Shown here: positions 51,945 to 60,416 of the stretch, in pieces
How positions within the stretch are numbered: position 1 is the first letter of the stretch
How the letters are laid out: each line of letters begins with the position of its first letter
Source of the DNA: VRUE01 sp963774405
Lineage (GTDB): Bacteria; Actinomycetota; Thermoleophilia; Solirubrobacterales; 70-9
Reading direction: 5' to 3'
Assembly: GCA_963774405.1 (NCBI GenBank)
Contig: CAVZEV010000005.1
Location: 434,001-498,000 of the forward strand
Length of the DNA: 64,000 bases
Notes under the pieces: generated by a model
Database searches by the model: none
What the model was told of the DNA's origin: nothing
The model's input: the letters and a program-made list of their open reading frames with translations, nothing else
Position numbers and translations under genes: made by a program

Positions 51945-52046
51945 TTTCGCCTCCTCTCGCTGTCTGCCTGTCTGGATCGCCTGACGCGACGTTCCGCCTC
52001 GCGGCGTCCCTTTATGCCATGAATCTATGTCGTGGTCATCGCGGTG

Positions 52047-54434
52047 TCATCGGGGGAAACCCGAACACCTGTTCGGTGGATTACCGCTGCTTGCGCCTGG
52101 CTCCCAGGCGAGCCCGGTCGCCGCGGCGACGGCGGCCTGGCCATAGGCGATGCCGCCGTCGTTGGGAGGGAGCCGCTCGGGGACGAGAACGCGGAGGCCG
52201 GCGGCGCGGAGGTGCTCCACGGTTCGCTCGAGCAGCAACCGGTTCTGGAAGACGCCGCCGGAGAGGACGGCGGCATCGAGGCCGCGGGCCCCAGCGGCCG
52301 CGGCCAGCGCCGCGGCCGTGGCGGCGGCGAGGCCGTTGTGGAAGCGGGCCGAGACGTCGCCGGGCGCGGCGCCCTCCGCGAGATCGGCGCACAGGGCCCG
52401 GATCGTCTCGCCCGGGTCGAGGACGAGCAGGCGCTCGCCCCCAGGGCCGTCCTCCTCGACCAGCTCGAGCGGGTAGGCGCCGCTCTCCTCCAGCCGCGCG
52501 GCCGCCTCCAGCTCCATCGCCGCCTGCCCCTCGTGCCCGATCCGGGCCCGTAGCCCGGCGATCGCCGCGACCGCGTCGAAGAGGCGCCCGGCGCTGGTGG
52601 TGACCGGCGAGGCGCCGGCGGCTGCGAGGACGGCTGCGCTCTCCCAATCCAGCTGCGTAACCGCCCCCCGCAGCCCCGGCGGCAACGGTGGCGACAGCTC
52701 CTCCAGCGCCTCCGCCAGCCAGGCGCAGGCCATCCGCCAGGGCTCGCGCGCCGCGGCGTCGCCGCCGGGCAGCCGCACCGGGCGCAGGGCGCCTGCCCGC
52801 ACGAACCCGGTCGCGTCGCCGGCGAGGATCTCGCCGCCCCAGACGGTCCCGTCGGGGCCGAGGCCGGCGCCGTCGTAGATCGCCCCAACCGCCTCGCCGG
52901 CGAGGCCGTGCTCGGCCAGGCAGGCGGCGAGGTGCGCGTGATGGTGCTGGACGGCGAGCGTCTCGGCACCCTCGCGCCCGAGCGCGTGGCGGCTCGAGAG
53001 GTAGTCGGGGTGGAGGTCGTGGGCGATCAGCTCCGGGGCGAACCCGCAGAGCCGTTCGAAGTGCGCGATCCCCTGCTCGTAGGCGCGCAGCGCCTCGTAG
53101 CTCTTCAGGTCGCCGGCCTGGGGCCCGACCCAGGCGCGCGAGCCGTTGGCCAGACAGAAGGCCGACTTCAGCTCGGCGCCGCAGGCGAGCACGGGGCGCT
53201 CGGCCGGGGGTGAGAGCGGCAGCGAGGCAGGGACGTAGCCGCGCGAGCGGCGGACCGTCAGGGCCGCCGGGCCGAGTGCCGGAGCGACCGCGCGCACGAC
53301 CGAGTCCTCGACCCGGGTCTCGATCGGCCGGTCGTGGCAGAGGAAGGCGTCGGCGATCCCGCCGAGCCGCTCCAGCGCTTCGAGGTCGCGGTGGGCGATT
53401 GGCTCCTCGGCGAGGTTGCCCGAGGTCATCACCAGCGGCTCGCCGACGCCGGCGACGAGCAGGTGGTGCAGCGGCGAGTGGGGCAGCATCAGGCCGAGGT
53501 CGGCGCAGCCGGGGGCGACGGAGCCGGCGACGGCGGCGCCCGGGCGGCGGCGCGCGAGCAGGATCGGCCGCTCGGACCCGGCGAGCAGCCGCTCCTCGGC
53601 CGCGCTCAGCGCGACCAGCGCCCGCGCCGCGGCGAGGTCGCAGGCGAGCAGCGCGAATGGCTTGCTCTCGCGCCGCTTGCGAGCGCGCAGCTCGGCAACC
53701 GTCGCCTCTTCGTCGGCGCGGCAGGCGAGGTGGTAGCCGCCGACCCCCTTGACCGCGACGATCGCGCCGCCGGCCAGCAATGCTGCCGCGGCCGCGACCG
53801 GGTCGGCATCGGCAACGGGCGCGAGCGGCTCTCCTCCGGCGTCGAGCAGGCGCGCCTGCGGCCCGCACTCGGGACAGGCGTTGGGCTCGGCGTGAAAGCG
53901 GCGGTCGGCCGGGTCCTCGTACTCGGCCCGGCAGGCCGGGCACATCGCGAAGCCTGCCATCGTCGTCCGCGCCCGGTCGTAGGGCATGCCGCGGACGATC
54001 GTGAAGCGCGGCCCGCACTCGGTGCAGTTGACGAACGGGTAGCGGTGACGGCGGTTCGCGGGATCGAAGAGCTCCGCCAGGCAGGCCTCGCAGGTGGCGA
54101 CGTCGGGCGGCACGGGGGCCCCCGTGCCGCCCCCGCCGTCGGAGCCGGCGATGCGGAAGCCATGCTCGCCGCTCGCCGCCAGCTCAGTCGTCTCCACCGA
54201 CTCGACCGCGGCCAGCGGCGGCGCCTCGCCGGCGAGCCGGGCGAGGAACTCGGCGACGCTGCCCGGCTCGCCCTCGACCTCCAGCTCGACCCCCTCGGCC
54301 CGGTTGAGGACGAAGCCGTCCAGCTGCAGCTCGGCGGCGAGGCGGAAGGCGAAGGGCCGGAAGCCGACCCCCTGCACGGTGCCGCCTACGCGGGCCGCTA
54401 CCCGGCGGCGAACGACGCCAGCCACCGGACCCAT
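52047..54434 (-). CDS. hypF: Hydrogenase maturation carbamoyltransferase HypF
   Basis: This is a 795-aa protein. An N-terminal acylphosphatase domain (VGGTVQGVGFRPFAFRLAAEL) is followed by two zinc-finger pairs (CEACLAELFDP, CTECGPRF, CPACRAEYED, CPECGPQ). A YrdC domain (AAALLAGGAIVAVKGVGGYHLAC, then KPFALLACDL) precedes a Kae1-like C-terminal domain (VQHHHAHLAACLAEHGL, GGVFQNRLLL). It makes thiocarboxamide on HypE from carbamoyl phosphate, the CN ligand precursor. Full-length. It is the last gene of the hydrogenase operon. Confidence 0.95.
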   Translation of the reverse strand: MGPVAGVVRRRVAARVGGTVQGVGFRPFAFRLAAELQLDGFVLNRAEGVELEVEGEPGSVAEFLARLAGEAPPLAAVESVETTELAASGEHGFRIAGSDGGGGTGAPVPPDVATCEACLAELFDPANRRHRYPFVNCTECGPRFTIVRGMPYDRARTTMAGFAMCPACRAEYEDPADRRFHAEPNACPECGPQARLLDAGGEPLAPVADADPVAAAAALLAGGAIVAVKGVGGYHLACRADEEATVAELRARKRRESKPFALLACDLAAARALVALSAAEERLLAGSERPILLARRRPGAAVAGSVAPGCADLGLMLPHSPLHHLLVAGVGEPLVMTSGNLAEEPIAHRDLEALERLGGIADAFLCHDRPIETRVEDSVVRAVAPALGPAALTVRRSRGYVPASLPLSPPAERPVLACGAELKSAFCLANGSRAWVGPQAGDLKSYEALRAYEQGIAHFERLCGFAPELIAHDLHPDYLSSRHALGREGAETLAVQHHHAHLAACLAEHGLAGEAVGAIYDGAGLGPDGTVWGGEILAGDATGFVRAGALRPVRLPGGDAAAREPWRMACAWLAEALEELSPPLPPGLRGAVTQLDWESAAVLAAAGASPVTTSAGRLFDAVAAIAGLRARIGHEGQAAMELEAAARLEESGAYPLELVEEDGPGGERLLVLDPGETIRALCADLAEGAAPGDVSARFHNGLAAATAAALAAAAGARGLDAAVLSGGVFQNRLLLERTVEHLRAAGLRVLVPERLPPNDGGIAYGQAAVAAATGLAWEPGASSGNPPNRCSGFPR

Positions 54435-55066
54435 GCCTCGACGCCCTCGCCGCTGCGGGCGCTCATCGTCAGCACCGTCGCCTCCGGGTTGACCGCCTCG
54501 ATGTTGGCGAGCAGCCGCCCGAGGTCGAAGTCGATGTGAGGCAGGAGGTCGGTCTTGTTGACGCAGACCAGCTCGCAGGCGCGGAACATCAGCGGGTACT
54601 TGAGTGGCTTGTCCTCGCCCTCGGCCACCGAGCAGACCATGACCCGGGCGTCCTCACCGACCCGGAACTCGGCCGGGCAGACGAGGTTGCCGACGTTCTC
54701 GATCGCCAGCAGGTCGATCTCCGCCAGCGGCAGCTCGCCGATCGCCGAGCGGACCATGTTGGCGTCGAGGTGGCACTCGCCGCCGAAGCCGGGGTCGGTG
54801 TTGAGCTGGACGACGGGGACGTGCAGGTGGGCGATCCGATCGGCGTCGAGGCTGCCCTGCACGTCGCCCTCGAGCACGCCGATCCGGGTCCCCCCGAGTC
54901 CGGCCTCGATCGCCCGCTCCAGCAGCGCCGTCTTGCCGGCGCCGGGCGCGCTCATCAGGTTGAGGACGCGCACCCCGGCGCGGTCGAAGTCCTCCCGGTT
55001 CGCCTGAGCGATCGTCTCGTTCGCGTCGAGTACCCCCTCGGCGACCGTCACGCGCACCTTATGCAT
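54398..55066 (-). CDS. hypB: Hydrogenase nickel incorporation GTPase HypB
   Basis: This is a 222-aa protein from the ATG at 55066. P-loop SAPGAGKTALLE, a switch with GECHLDANMVRSA (metal-site Cys/His), IENVGNLVCP and NKTDLL are all present. It lacks the His-rich or CxxCGC N-terminal nickel-binding extension of many HypB proteins. It delivers nickel together with HypA, which here lacks the zinc domain. It overlaps hypA by 8 bp and hypF by 37 bp. Confidence 0.94.
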   Translation of the reverse strand: MHKVRVTVAEGVLDANETIAQANREDFDRAGVRVLNLMSAPGAGKTALLERAIEAGLGGTRIGVLEGDVQGSLDADRIAHLHVPVVQLNTDPGFGGECHLDANMVRSAIGELPLAEIDLLAIENVGNLVCPAEFRVGEDARVMVCSVAEGEDKPLKYPLMFRACELVCVNKTDLLPHIDFDLGRLLANIEAVNPEATVLTMSARSGEGVEAWVRWLASFAAG

Positions 55067-55307
55067 GGGCCGCCTCCTCGACCTCGATCCAGGCGACTTC
55101 GAGCGCCTCGCCGGCGAGCGTCTCGATCTCCAGCACGGCCCCCTCGCAGTCCGTATCACGGGCGACGATCTCGAAGTAGAAGGCGAGCGAGCGGGGGACC
55201 GCCTGACGCAGGGATCCGAGCCTGACATGGACCGTCTCGACCGGCCGCCCCTCGGCGTGGCGGAGGGCGGCGTCGACGATCGCCCGCGAGAGCGCCAGCT
55301 CATGCAT
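55059..55307 (-). CDS. hypA: Nickel metallochaperone HypA lacking the zinc domain
   Basis: This is an 82-aa protein, against about 115 in typical HypA. The N-terminal nickel site MHELALSRAIVDAAL is intact, and the strand pattern VHVRLGSLRQAVPRSLAFYFE continues correctly. The region that should carry the two CxxC zinc pairs is absent: after DTDCEGAVLEIETLAGEALEV it ends EEAAHA. The single Cys is not in a pair. The flanking hypE and hypB overlap it normally, so this is not an obvious frameshift. Confidence 0.85.
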   Translation of the reverse strand: MHELALSRAIVDAALRHAEGRPVETVHVRLGSLRQAVPRSLAFYFEIVARDTDCEGAVLEIETLAGEALEVAWIEVEEAAHA

Positions 55308-56380
55308 CAGCAGATCCTCGGCAGCGGGTCTCCGGCGAGCAGGTCCATCACCCGCCGGCCGCCGAAGCCGGTCTCGACCAAGACCATTCCCGGCGGCTCC
55401 TCGCGCACGGCCCCGATCTCGGCCGCCGCCTCGCAGCCCGGCGCCGTGCGCAGCGCCACCAGCGCCGCCTCGGCCCCATCGGGGGCGACGAAAGCGACCA
55501 GCACCCCCTCGTTGGCGATGTACATCGGGTCGATGCCGAGCAGCTCGGCCGCTGCCGCGACCTCGGGCAGCACCGGCACCGCTCCCTCGCTGACTTCGAC
55601 GCAGACGCCCGAGGCCCGGGCCAGCTCGTTGAGGGCCGAGGCGACGCCGCCGCGGGTCGCGTCGCGCAGGCAGCGCAGCGAGGGCCCGGCCGCTTCCAGC
55701 ATGGCGTCGACGGCGGGCCAGAGCGGGCGCGTGTCGGAGGCGATCTCGGCGTCCAGGCCCAGCTCGTCGCGGGCGAGCATGATCGCCGTGCCGTGGGCGC
55801 CGACCGGGCCGGAGACGAGCACCCTGTCGCCGGGCTCGATCGCGCCGGTGCTGAGCGCCGCACGCTCGTCGACCCTCCCCAGCCCCGTCGTGCAGACGTA
55901 CATCGAGTCGCAGTGGCCGCGCTCGACCACCTTGGTGTCGCCGCTGACGATCTCGACCCCGGCCGCGCTCGCCGCCGTCGCGATCGCCTCGACCTCGGTC
56001 CGCAGCTCCCCGGCGGCCAGCCCCTCCTCGAGCACCAGCGAGACGGTCAGCGCCAGCGGCCGGGCACCGGAGACGGCGAGGTCGTTGACGGTGCCGTTGA
56101 CCGCCAGCTCGCCGATCGAGCCGCCGGGGAAGCGAATCGGGCGGACCACGAAGCTGTCGGTCGTGATCGCCAGGCCGGTCCCGTCGACCTCCACCGCACC
56201 CGAGTCGCCCAACTCGGCCAGCGCCGCCGAGCCGAAGGCCGGGACCAGCAGTCCCTCGATCAGCGTCTGCGAGGCCTTGCCGCCGGCGCCGTGCGCCATC
56301 GTCACCAGCTCGTCCTTGAAGCGCGGGCGCTTGCCGCGGGCCGTCTCGATGATCTCCAGCACCCGCTGCTCGGACCTCAT
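55307..56380 (-). CDS. hypE: Hydrogenase maturation protein HypE
   Basis: This is a 357-aa protein from the ATG at 56380. It has the PurM/ThiL fold (MAHGAGGKASQTLIEGLL, GDTKVVERGHCDSMYVCTTGLG, DATRGGVASALNELA). The C terminus is the invariant PRIC, whose Cys becomes the thiocyanate. HypE dehydrates the carbamoyl group delivered by HypF and passes cyanide to iron on HypC-HypD. It overlaps both neighbours. Confidence 0.96.
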   Translation of the reverse strand: MRSEQRVLEIIETARGKRPRFKDELVTMAHGAGGKASQTLIEGLLVPAFGSAALAELGDSGAVEVDGTGLAITTDSFVVRPIRFPGGSIGELAVNGTVNDLAVSGARPLALTVSLVLEEGLAAGELRTEVEAIATAASAAGVEIVSGDTKVVERGHCDSMYVCTTGLGRVDERAALSTGAIEPGDRVLVSGPVGAHGTAIMLARDELGLDAEIASDTRPLWPAVDAMLEAAGPSLRCLRDATRGGVASALNELARASGVCVEVSEGAVPVLPEVAAAAELLGIDPMYIANEGVLVAFVAPDGAEAALVALRTAPGCEAAAEIGAVREEPPGMVLVETGFGGRRVMDLLAGDPLPRIC

Positions 56381-57492
56381 GCCGGCTGCCCCTCGCGGGC
56401 GAAGCGCCCGTAGTTGTAGTAGGCGGCGCAGGCGCCCTCCGGCGAGACCATGCAGGTGCCGATCGCGTGCTCGGGCGTGCAGGCCGTGCCGAAGACCTTG
56501 CACTCCCAGGGCTTGATCGCGCCCTTCAGCACCTCGCCGCACTGACAGGCCTCGGGGTCGGCGACGCTGCGACCGGGCAGCTCGTGGCGCAGCTCGGCGT
56601 CGTGGGCGGCGAAGGCCTCGGTCAGCTTGAAGGCGCTGCGCGGGATCTCGCCGAGGCCGCGCCACTCGAAGCTCTCGCGCAGCTCGAAGACCTCGGCCAT
56701 CGCCTTCAGCGCCACCGGGTTGCCCTCGCCGGGAACGACGCGGCTGTACTGGTTCTCGACCTCGCAGCGTCCCTCGGCGAGCTGGCGCAGCAGCATCTCG
56801 ATTGCCTGCAGGATGTCGAGCGGCTCGAAGCCCGAGACGACGAAGGGCTTGCCGTGCTCGGCCGGAATGAACTCGAAGGGGCGAGCGCCGACCACGGTGG
56901 CGACGTGGCCCGGGCCGACGAAGCCGTCGAGGCTGAGGTCGGGCAGCGCCAGCAGCGCCTGCAACGGAGGCACGATCGCCACGTGGTTGCAGAAGCAGGA
57001 GAAGTTGGCGAGACCCTCCTCGCGGGCCCGCATCAGGGTCAGAGCGGTCGAGGGCGCCGTCGTCTCGAACCCGATCGCGAAGAAGACCACCTCGCGCTCG
57101 GGGCTCTCGCGGGCGATCCGCAGCGCGTCGAGCGGCGAGTAGACGACGCGGATGTCGGCGCCGGCAGCCTTCGCCTCCAGCAGCGTGCGCTCGGAGCCCG
57201 GCACGCGCATCATGTCGCCGAAGCAGGCGAGGATCACGCCCTCGTCTTCGGCGATCGCGATCCCGTCGTCGACCCGGCCCATCGGGATCACGCAGACGGG
57301 GCAGCCCGGCCCGTGCACCATCTCGACCTCGTCGGGCAGCAGGTCGTCGATCCCGTAGCGGTAAATCGAGTGCGTGTGGCCGCCGCAGATCTCCATCAGC
57401 TTGTAGTGGCGGCGGGGCTCGAGCAGGGAGACGATCTGCGCCGCCAGCGCAGCGCCCAGATCGGCGTCGCGGAACTCCTCGACGAACCTCAC
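56377..57492 (-). CDS. hypD: Hydrogenase maturation protein HypD
   Basis: This is a 371-aa protein from a GTG. Conserved motifs MEICGGHTHSIYRYGID, VHGPGCPVCVIP, AIGFETTAPSTA, GFVGPGHVATVVGARPFEF and the 4Fe-4S cysteines near the C terminus (CQCGEVLKGAIKPWECKVFGTACTPEHAIGTCMVSPEG) are all present. HypD holds the iron during attachment of CN and CO. The start overlaps the hypC stop (GTGA). Confidence 0.96.
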   Translation of the reverse strand: MRFVEEFRDADLGAALAAQIVSLLEPRRHYKLMEICGGHTHSIYRYGIDDLLPDEVEMVHGPGCPVCVIPMGRVDDGIAIAEDEGVILACFGDMMRVPGSERTLLEAKAAGADIRVVYSPLDALRIARESPEREVVFFAIGFETTAPSTALTLMRAREEGLANFSCFCNHVAIVPPLQALLALPDLSLDGFVGPGHVATVVGARPFEFIPAEHGKPFVVSGFEPLDILQAIEMLLRQLAEGRCEVENQYSRVVPGEGNPVALKAMAEVFELRESFEWRGLGEIPRSAFKLTEAFAAHDAELRHELPGRSVADPEACQCGEVLKGAIKPWECKVFGTACTPEHAIGTCMVSPEGACAAYYNYGRFAREGQPA

Positions 57493-57767
57493 TCGATCGA
57501 GCTCCCCTTCAGCTCGTCGAGCTCGGACTCGTACTCGGAGCCCATCTCCCCGAGCAGCTTCAGCGTCGCCTCGGCCTCGTCCTCGTCGACCTTGGAGATC
57601 GCGAAGCCGACGTGGATCAGGACCCAGTCGCCCGGCTCGACGCCGCCGTCGTCATCGTCGAGCAGCCCGACGCTGACGTTGCGCTTGACCCCGGCCACGT
57701 CGACGCGGGCGAGCCGGTTGGGCTCGTCGACGATCTCTAGGACTTGGCCGGGAATCGCCAGGCACAT
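57489..57767 (-). CDS. hypC: Hydrogenase assembly chaperone HypC
   Basis: This is a 92-aa protein. The start MCLAIPGQV carries the invariant Cys2, and VGLLDDDDGGVEPGDWVLIHVGFAISKVDEDEA completes the OB-like fold. It carries the Fe(CN)2CO unit between HypD and the large subunit. The C-terminal 20 residues are acidic. It begins 11 bp after the endopeptidase gene. Confidence 0.95.
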   Translation of the reverse strand: MCLAIPGQVLEIVDEPNRLARVDVAGVKRNVSVGLLDDDDGGVEPGDWVLIHVGFAISKVDEDEAEATLKLLGEMGSEYESELDELKGSSIE

Positions 57768-57777
57768 CGCAACGACC

Positions 57778-58230
57778 TTAGCGCGACCCGAGTTCCGCGA
57801 CGACCGCGTCGGCGACGCGCTCGGCGGCGGTGCGGACGGCGGGGCTGGGCTCGGCGCCGGTCGCGAAGCTCGCCGCCTCGATCCCGTAGACGAGCAGGCG
57901 CGGTGGCAGGCGGTCCAGGGCCCGGGCCAGCTCAACCGCCTCGGCGAGGCCCATCGCGTGGGTCGAGGCGCCGGCGAGCGCGGCCGGCAGCGGACCGGCG
58001 CCGGCGTCGATCCGGTGCAGCCCGCCGGACTCGCCGCCGGAGACGACGGCGTCGGCGACGAGGACCAGCTCGGCGCCCCGCCAGGCCTCGATCAGGTCGA
58101 CCGGCTCACCCTCCAGCTCGCGCACCTCGATTCCCTCCGCGCCGCGCGCTCGCAATGCCCGCGCCGCCAGCAGCCCGGCGGCGTCGTCCCCCCGCAGCGG
58201 ATTGCCGATGCCTATGAAGAGCTGACTCAT
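57778..58230 (-). CDS. Hydrogenase maturation endopeptidase (HyaD/HoxW family)
   Basis: This is a 150-aa protein. FIGIGNPLRGDDAAGLLAA at the N terminus holds the first metal ligand (Asp in GDD), VADAVVSGGESGG the second Asp, and STHAMGLAEAVELA the His. It removes the C-terminal tail of the large subunit (after the His of DPCISCSTH) once nickel is inserted. It sits directly after the large-subunit gene, separated by a hairpin. Confidence 0.92.
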   Translation of the reverse strand: MSQLFIGIGNPLRGDDAAGLLAARALRARGAEGIEVRELEGEPVDLIEAWRGAELVLVADAVVSGGESGGLHRIDAGAGPLPAALAGASTHAMGLAEAVELARALDRLPPRLLVYGIEAASFATGAEPSPAVRTAAERVADAVVAELGSR

Positions 58231-58236
58231 CCGCCC

Positions 58237-58283
58237 TTCCGGTGCGCCTTTTGGACCTCATGGGTGCATAAGGCGCACCGGAA
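58237..58283. repeat. Dispersed GC-rich hairpin, copy 3
   Basis: TTCCGGTGCGCCTT (58237-58250) and AAGGCGCACCGGAA (58270-58283) are perfect arms around a 19-nt imperfect middle. It fills the gap between the hydA stop (58286) and the endopeptidase start (58230), inside the operon. Confidence 0.85.
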
Positions 58284-58285
58284 CC

Positions 58286-59581
58286 TCATCGGCGCTCCAC
58301 CTCGAGATCGAGGAAGTGGGTCGAGCAGGAGATGCAGGGGTCGTAGTTGCGGATCGTCTGCTCGCAGCGGTGGCGCAGCTCGTCGTCGGGCAGGGAGGTG
58401 TGGGCGGCGACGAACTCGCGCAGGTCCTCCTCGATCGAGCGCTGGTTCTGCGAGGTCGGCGGCACGATCCAGGCCGAGGCGATCTGGCCGGCGGCGTCGA
58501 TCTCGTAGCGGTGGTAGAGCAGGCCGCGCGGCGCCTCGGAGACGCCGTGGCCGACCGCGGCGCGTGGCTCGTAGGCGACCGCCGGTTCGTCGGGACGCTC
58601 GTAGGCGTCGATCAGACGCAGCGCCTCGTCGAAGGCGTAGAGGATCTCGACCGCGCGGACGACGATGCTGCGGAAGGGATTGCGGCAGCCGTCGCCGATG
58701 CCGGCCTCGCGGGCCGCCTCGGCGGCGAGCGGCGAGAGGCGCTCGCGGTTGAGCCCGAAGCGGGCCATCGGCCCGGTCAGGTAGGCGCCGCGGCCGCGGA
58801 CCTTGGCGTGCAGCGCCGTGGAGTGGCGTACCTGCTCCTCCTCGAAGGTCGCGTCGAACGCGGCCGGGGAGATGTCGATCCCCCGCGAGGAGACAATGCG
58901 GCCGCGGTCGATCGGGTACTCGTCCTCGCTCTCCGGGCGCAGCGCGACCAGCTCGTAGTCGCGCTCGAGGTCTGGGAACTCGAGGCCGGCCGTCCAGCGA
59001 ACCGTCTCCAGCGCCTCCTCCCGGCAGCGCTCCAGCTCGTCCTTCAGCGCCTCCAGCCGGCGCCGCTCGGGCGCCCGGTAGAAGCCGCCGACGCGGACGT
59101 TGACCGGGTGCACGGCGCGGCCGCCGACGACCTCGATCAGGCGGTTGCCGGCCTTCTTCGCGCGCAGCCCGCGCTCGACCACCTCGCGGTGGTCGCGGGC
59201 CATCGCGATGCCGCTCTCGTAGCCGAGAAAGTCGGGCGCGTGCAGCATGTAGAGGTGCAGGCAGTGGCTCTCGACCCACTCGCCGCAGTAGATCAGGCGG
59301 CGCAGCAGGCGCAGCTGGCCCTCGACCTCGATCCCGAGCGCGTCCTCCATCGCCTGGCAGGCACTGGTCTGGTAGGCGACCGGGCAGATGCCGCAGATGC
59401 GGGCGGTGATGTCCGGGGCTTCCTCGAGCGCCCGCCCCCGCAGCAGGGCCTCGAAGAAGCGCGGCGGCTCGAAGATCCGCAGCTCGACCTCCTCGACCTC
59501 GTCCCCGCGCAGCCGCACCCGCATCGCCCCCTCCCCCTCGACCCGGGCCAGATAGTCGGTCTCGATCCGGCGCGTGCTCAT
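58286..59581 (-). CDS. hydA: [NiFe] hydrogenase large subunit, group 3b-like
   Basis: This is a 431-aa protein from the ATG at 59581, with GGAGGG upstream. The N-terminal nickel ligands are in ARICGICPVAYQTSAC, and the C-terminal pair in DPCISCSTHFLDLEVERR, where the last nine residues are the tail cut off by the endopeptidase. The gene order and the short (about 430 aa) size fit group 3b (sulfhydrogenase alpha). Such enzymes are cytoplasmic and couple H2 to NAD(P)H, and some reduce sulfur. Confidence 0.93.
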   Translation of the reverse strand: MSTRRIETDYLARVEGEGAMRVRLRGDEVEEVELRIFEPPRFFEALLRGRALEEAPDITARICGICPVAYQTSACQAMEDALGIEVEGQLRLLRRLIYCGEWVESHCLHLYMLHAPDFLGYESGIAMARDHREVVERGLRAKKAGNRLIEVVGGRAVHPVNVRVGGFYRAPERRRLEALKDELERCREEALETVRWTAGLEFPDLERDYELVALRPESEDEYPIDRGRIVSSRGIDISPAAFDATFEEEQVRHSTALHAKVRGRGAYLTGPMARFGLNRERLSPLAAEAAREAGIGDGCRNPFRSIVVRAVEILYAFDEALRLIDAYERPDEPAVAYEPRAAVGHGVSEAPRGLLYHRYEIDAAGQIASAWIVPPTSQNQRSIEEDLREFVAAHTSLPDDELRHRCEQTIRNYDPCISCSTHFLDLEVERR

Positions 59582-59596
59582 CCCACCCTCCACCCC

Positions 59597-59642
59597 TTCC
59601 GGTGCGCTTTATCCCCGAATAGGGAGGGAAAGGCGCACCGGA
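59597..59642. repeat. Dispersed GC-rich hairpin, copy 4
   Basis: TTCCGGTGCGC (59597-59607) and GGCGCACCGGA (59632-59642) form the outer arms, with an inner stem around ATCCCCGAATAGGGAG. It fills the gap between the small-subunit stop (59646) and the large-subunit start (59581). Confidence 0.85.
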
Positions 59643-59645
59643 GCG

Positions 59646-60416
59646 TCATTGGAGGCGTTCGCCCGCCTCGCGGAACGCCGGGGCGTTGGCGTTGAAGTTG
59701 CGGTAGGCGCGGATCAGGTCGGGGGTCTCGGCGCCGAGGCCGCGCATCCAGGCGGTGAGCGACTCGGTGTTGGGAGACTCCATCGGGCCGAAGCAGCCGT
59801 AGCAGCCGCGGTCGTGGGCGGGGCAGAGCGCACCGCAGCCGGCCTGGGTCACCGGGCCGAGGCAGGGCGTGCCCTGGGCGACGGTGACGCAGACGTTGCC
59901 GCGGCGCTTGCACTCGACGCAGACGCTGTAGGAGGGGATCGCCGGGCGGCGCTCGGCGAGCGTCGCGGCAATCACCTCGAGCAGTTGGTAGCGGTCGACC
60001 GGGCAGCCGTGGAGCTCGAAGTCGACGTGGACCGCGTCGGAGATCGGGGTCGAGGTCTTCAGCGTCGAGATGTAGGAGGGGCTGGCGTAGACGGTCGAGA
60101 CGAACTCGCCGACGTCGGCGAAGTTGCGCAGCGCCTGGATCCCGCCCGCGGTGGCGCAGGCGCCGATCGTGACCAGCCGCCGCGAGACCCGGCGCACCTG
60201 CTGGATCCGCTCGGCGTCGGCCGCCGTGGTCACCGAGCCCTCGACCAGCGAGAGGTCGTAGGGACCCTCGACCGTCGCCCGCGAGGCCTCGAGGAAGTAG
60301 GCGATCTCGACCTCCTCGGCCAGCCCCAGCAGCTCGTCCTCGAGGTCGAGCAGGCTGAGCTGGCAGCCGTCGCAGGAGGCGAACTTCCAGACCGCCAGCT
60401 TCGGCTTCGGCGCCAT
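59646..60416 (-). CDS. hydD: [NiFe] hydrogenase small subunit, group 3b-like
   Basis: This is a 256-aa protein from the ATG at 60416. The proximal cluster ligands are FASCDGCQLSLLDLE, GACATAGGI and LHGCPVDRYQ. Further cluster cysteines occur in SVCVECKRRGNVC, TPCLGPVTQAGCGALCPAHDRGCYGC. There is no Tat signal, as expected for a cytoplasmic enzyme. It transfers electrons between HydA and HydG/HydB. Confidence 0.93.
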   Translation of the reverse strand: MAPKPKLAVWKFASCDGCQLSLLDLEDELLGLAEEVEIAYFLEASRATVEGPYDLSLVEGSVTTAADAERIQQVRRVSRRLVTIGACATAGGIQALRNFADVGEFVSTVYASPSYISTLKTSTPISDAVHVDFELHGCPVDRYQLLEVIAATLAERRPAIPSYSVCVECKRRGNVCVTVAQGTPCLGPVTQAGCGALCPAHDRGCYGCFGPMESPNTESLTAWMRGLGAETPDLIRAYRNFNANAPAFREAGERLQ

